From contig JAKSCW010000216.1 in NCBI GenBank assembly GCA_022360375.1, positions 1 through 8,613 of the forward strand: a stretch of 8,613 bases of DNA, in the 5' to 3' direction. A model generated the notes under the pieces. It did no database searches, was not told where the DNA came from, and was given only the letters and a program-made list of their open reading frames with translations. Each line of letters starts with the position of its first letter. Within the stretch, counting starts at the first letter, position 1. This document shows positions 6,157 to 8,613 of this stretch, piece by piece. The DNA comes from Balneolales bacterium (GTDB taxonomy: Bacteria; Bacteroidota; Rhodothermia; Balneolales; Balneolaceae). Both the position numbers and the translations under genes were made by a program.

Positions 6157-6357
6157 ATGGCTGAAAAGGAACGACTAAGCTTTGAAGATGCTTTAAAACA
6201 ACTGGAATCAATAGTGAAAGCATTAGAAAACGAAGAAACTACACTTGAAGATTCTGTTGTTCTTTATCAGAAAGGCATTGAGTTGTCAAAGTTTTGCAGT
6301 GATATACTCGATAATGCCGAACTAAAGATCAGCCAGGTAAATGAAGTGAACGAATAG
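6157..6357 (+). CDS. xseB: Exodeoxyribonuclease VII small subunit
   Basis: This 66-residue protein is the small subunit of exonuclease VII, which binds several-fold to the large subunit XseA and helps degrade single-stranded DNA to oligonucleotides in the cytoplasm. The family core is evident: LSFEDALKQLESIVKALE (8-25), then EETTLEDSVVLYQKGIELSKFC (27-48), and a final helix containing LDNAELKISQV (51-61), predicting a helical hairpin. Length is near the usual 65-85. No Shine-Dalgarno sequence is visible. The xseA gene is not in the window. The gene sits 14 bases before dxs, recalling the xseB-ispA-dxs order of enterobacteria but without ispA between. Its promoter must lie in 6084-6156, where I see no clear consensus. 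Confidence 0.95.
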   Translation: MAEKERLSFEDALKQLESIVKALENEETTLEDSVVLYQKGIELSKFCSDILDNAELKISQVNEVNE

Positions 6358-6371
6358 TATCTCAGTGAATT

Positions 6372-8303
6372 ATGAAATCAATGGGTAAGAAACCTTTGGC
6401 GGGACCTCTGCTTTCAAACATAAACTCTCCGGATGATCTTAAAAAGCTTCCTCCGGAACAGCTCCAGCAAGTATGTGATGAGTTAAGAACCTTCATTATA
6501 GACGTGGTTTCTGTATATGGTGGTCATTTTGGGGCCAGTCTTGGAGTTGTAGAATTAACCACAGCTCTTCATTACGTATATAATTCTCCCTACGATAAAA
6601 TTGTATGGGATGTAGGTCATCAGGCTTATGGCCACAAAATTTTAACAGGCCGCCGTGATCAATTTCATACCAACCGAAAGCTAAACGGGCTTTCCGGTTT
6701 TCCAAAAAGAAGCGAAAGCGAACACGATGCGTTTGGGGTTGGCCATTCCTCTACGTCCATCTCAGCTGCTTTAGGCATGGCGGTTGCTAATGACTTGAGT
6801 AAAGAAGATAGAAAAGTTATAGCTGTTATTGGTGATGGAGCTATGACAGGTGGACAAGCATTTGAAGCATTAAATAATGCCGGTGCTATGAAAAGTGATG
6901 TACTGGTAGTTTTGAACGACAACAATATGTCAATTGATCCTAATGTGGGGGCACTGAAAGAGTATTTGGCAGATGTTACTTCAAGCCGGACATTCAACAA
7001 GTTCCGGGATGAAGTGTATGATATGTTAGGGCATTTCAAGGCTGCAGGACATAAGATGCGGAAAGTGGCTTCAAGATTAGAATCTGCTATGACCGCCGCC
7101 TTAACTCCCGGTTCTTTATTTCGTTCACTTGGTTTCAAATACTACGGGCCGGTAGACGGTCATGATGTAAGCGGCCTTCGTAAAACCCTTGAAGACTTAA
7201 AGGAAGTAAAGGGGCCAAAGCTTCTTCATATTGTTACAGTGAAAGGAAAAGGTTTTGCTCCCGCAGAAAAAGAGCAAACTAAATGGCATGCTCAAAGCAG
7301 CCCATTTGATAAAATTACCGGTGATTCGCTGAAGCCAAAATCGAAGAAAAAATCTGCGCCAAAATACCAGGATGTATTTGGAGAGGCATTGGTTCAATTG
7401 GCTGAAAAGAATGAAGACATAGTGAGTATGACCCCGGCAATGCCAAGCGGTTCCAGTTTATGGCCCATGATGAATGCTTTTCCTGATCGTGCATTTGATG
7501 TGGGTATCGCAGAACAACACGCAGTTACATTTGCAGCTGGCCTTGCAGCTCAAGGGAAAAAAGCATTTTGTGCAATTTATTCTACATTTCTGCAGCGGGG
7601 TTTTGACCAATTAGTACATGATGTGGCTATTCAAAAGCTACCTGTTGTATTCTGTATAGACCGGGCCGGAGTTGTTGGAGCAGACGGACCAACGCATCAT
7701 GGTGCGTACGATATATCGTACATGCGCTCTATACCAAACCTGGTAATATCTTCCCCACTGAACGAGCAGGATTTAAGAGACATGATGTTTACTGCTTCAA
7801 GCTATGATGAAGCTGCATGGGCAATTCGATATCCACGTGGAGCTTCTACTGGAATGGAAGTTCGGGATGGGTTTGAAGGCATTGAAATAGGAAAAGGAAT
7901 TTGCCTTCGGGAAGGCGAAGAAATAGCGGTATTGAGTTTTGGTCCTATCGGTAAATATGTAACGAAAGCTTCAGAAATGCTTCAAAATGAAGGTATTGAA
8001 ATTGGTCACTATGATATGCGCTTTGCCAAGCCGCTGGATACCGAATTACTGGATCAAATCTGCGATAATTACCAGCATATTATCACCCTGGAAGATGGGG
8101 CCCGCCTTGGAGGTTTTGGAAGTGCAGTTGCAGAATATCTTGCAGAAAAAGAACAAGCACCATCCGTTAAAATTCTGGGGATACCCGATGAAATTATCGA
8201 GCATGGAACACAAGAAGAGCTGCACCAAATGATGGGCATCGACGTTACTGGGATTGTAAAGACCGTGAAATCCTACGTTTCTAATGCCGAGCATGTTTTT
8301 TAG
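6372..8303 (+). CDS. dxs: 1-deoxy-D-xylulose-5-phosphate synthase
   Basis: This 643-residue cytosolic enzyme condenses pyruvate with glyceraldehyde 3-phosphate using thiamine diphosphate and Mg2+, the first and usually flux-setting step of the MEP isoprenoid pathway, and also feeds thiamine and pyridoxal synthesis in many bacteria. Domain I (about 1-320) has GGHFGASLG with His52, DVGHQAYGHKI (80-90), and the diphosphate/Mg motif GDGAMTGG (154-161) ending in LNDNNMSI (181-188), with Asp155 and Asn184 as metal ligands. Domain II (about 332-495) has DVGIAEQHAVTFAAGLA with catalytic Glu381 and DRAGVVGADGPTHHGAYD (430-447). Domain III (about 505-640) has LEDGARLGGFGSAV (573-586). The polar linker KPKSKKKSAPK (321-331) joins domains I and II. 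Length is close to the usual 620-640. An alternative ATG at 6381 would drop three residues. The gene is complete, with no missing active-site residue seen. Confidence 0.98.
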   Translation: MKSMGKKPLAGPLLSNINSPDDLKKLPPEQLQQVCDELRTFIIDVVSVYGGHFGASLGVVELTTALHYVYNSPYDKIVWDVGHQAYGHKILTGRRDQFHTNRKLNGLSGFPKRSESEHDAFGVGHSSTSISAALGMAVANDLSKEDRKVIAVIGDGAMTGGQAFEALNNAGAMKSDVLVVLNDNNMSIDPNVGALKEYLADVTSSRTFNKFRDEVYDMLGHFKAAGHKMRKVASRLESAMTAALTPGSLFRSLGFKYYGPVDGHDVSGLRKTLEDLKEVKGPKLLHIVTVKGKGFAPAEKEQTKWHAQSSPFDKITGDSLKPKSKKKSAPKYQDVFGEALVQLAEKNEDIVSMTPAMPSGSSLWPMMNAFPDRAFDVGIAEQHAVTFAAGLAAQGKKAFCAIYSTFLQRGFDQLVHDVAIQKLPVVFCIDRAGVVGADGPTHHGAYDISYMRSIPNLVISSPLNEQDLRDMMFTASSYDEAAWAIRYPRGASTGMEVRDGFEGIEIGKGICLREGEEIAVLSFGPIGKYVTKASEMLQNEGIEIGHYDMRFAKPLDTELLDQICDNYQHIITLEDGARLGGFGSAVAEYLAEKEQAPSVKILGIPDEIIEHGTQEELHQMMGIDVTGIVKTVKSYVSNAEHVF

Positions 8304-8613
8304 AAGATCCATTCTTCTTCTCTTTATTAGTGCTATCCTGTTTATTTCCTGTACTGCAACAGATGAAGAAAACAATTTCGTACTCCGTGGTACTCTTTTT
8401 TCTGAGGGTGGAGAACCCTATTCGGCAATAGACATCCATATTCGCAATTACCTGGCGCCAAATGGATTTGTGGAACCGGAAGGCACCACGTACACCACAA
8501 ACCTGAGTTTTACTGTCGAAGAAACATCCCAGGTTTCTCTGGTGATTTTTAAGTATGCGAAGCAGGAAATTTTGTCTACAATTGTAAATGAAGAACTCCC
8601 ATCCGGGCAGCAT
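8293..8613 (+). CDS. Lipoprotein with FlgD-like/Ig-like end, truncated by the window edge
   Basis: Starting at the ATG at 8293, which overlaps the last 11 bases of dxs in another frame, 107 codons run open to the window edge. The N-terminus MFFRRSILLLFISAILFISC is a lipoprotein signal with likely acylated Cys20 (FISC is a loose lipobox), followed by a polar stretch TATDEENNF. The later part, SQVSLVIFKYAKQEILSTI followed by VNEELPSGQH, resembles the FlgD-like Ig domain that ends many surface proteins of this group, where 'LV.GELPAGxHxVxWDG' is typical, so it probably continues only a little further in that domain. The protein should be anchored in the envelope. The overlap suggests translational coupling with dxs, but no functional link to isoprenoid synthesis is evident. 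Family assignment is by motif resemblance only. Confidence 0.7.
   Translation, partial: MFFRRSILLLFISAILFISCTATDEENNFVLRGTLFSEGGEPYSAIDIHIRNYLAPNGFVEPEGTTYTTNLSFTVEETSQVSLVIFKYAKQEILSTIVNEELPSGQH

Noticed and set aside
6665..7138. Minus-strand 157-codon open frame inside dxs
   Set aside because: It is antisense to conserved thiamine-diphosphate domain coding sequence and has no recognisable family; typical of a shadow frame.
8281..8613. Minus-strand open frame at the right edge
   Set aside because: The plus strand here encodes a lipoprotein signal and a FlgD-like segment, which is the better explanation; the reverse frame is cysteine- and basic-rich with no domain.
1..8613. Defence island, prophage or integrative element
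   Set aside because: No transposase, integrase, attachment repeat, toxin-antitoxin pair or nuclease/helicase defence gene is seen; the genes are housekeeping, envelope and metabolic functions of similar composition.

Overview
The window reads as an ordinary chromosomal stretch from a member of the Bacteroidota/Balneolota/Rhodothermota side of the FCB group, most likely a marine Balneolaceae-like bacterium. The placement rests on family resemblance and style. Most starts lack a Shine-Dalgarno sequence, signal peptides end in an 'AQ'-type site, there is a TlpA thioredoxin anchored by one N-terminal helix, and a truncated lipoprotein has a FlgD-like end. Base composition looks moderately AT-rich throughout, and I see no transposase, phage gene, tRNA, rRNA or CRISPR array.

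Minus strand, 4928 down to 141: five genes in one direction with gaps of 22, 74, 2 and 4 bases. In transcription order they are a monofunctional proline dehydrogenase; a 714-residue protein joining a seven-helix membrane region to an extracytoplasmic HExxH metallopeptidase-like domain and a helical repeat tail; an exported YCII-domain protein; a flavin nitroreductase-fold enzyme closely resembling iodotyrosine deiodinase; and a membrane-anchored TlpA/ResA-like thioredoxin. The last three are packed tightly enough to be one transcription unit. Whether the first two share it is uncertain because of the 74-base gap.

Plus strand, 5090 to 8613: a secreted DUF4097-like repeat protein is read divergently from proline dehydrogenase and closed by a strong intrinsic terminator at 6043-6083. 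After that come xseB (exonuclease VII small subunit), dxs (1-deoxy-D-xylulose-5-phosphate synthase, first step of the MEP isoprenoid pathway) and the start of a lipoprotein gene that overlaps the end of dxs by 11 bases and runs off the window.

The left edge (1-140) holds what may be the last 18 codons of a plus-strand gene facing the TlpA gene, and a hairpin between the two. The most interesting items are the deiodinase-like enzyme with its substrate-binding Glu/Tyr/Lys set intact, its packing with an exported YCII protein and a thioredoxin, the membrane-peptidase-repeat fusion next to proline dehydrogenase, and the TSGGS repeat protein, whose nine motif copies are all spelled with different codons. 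None of these amounts to proof of a new system.
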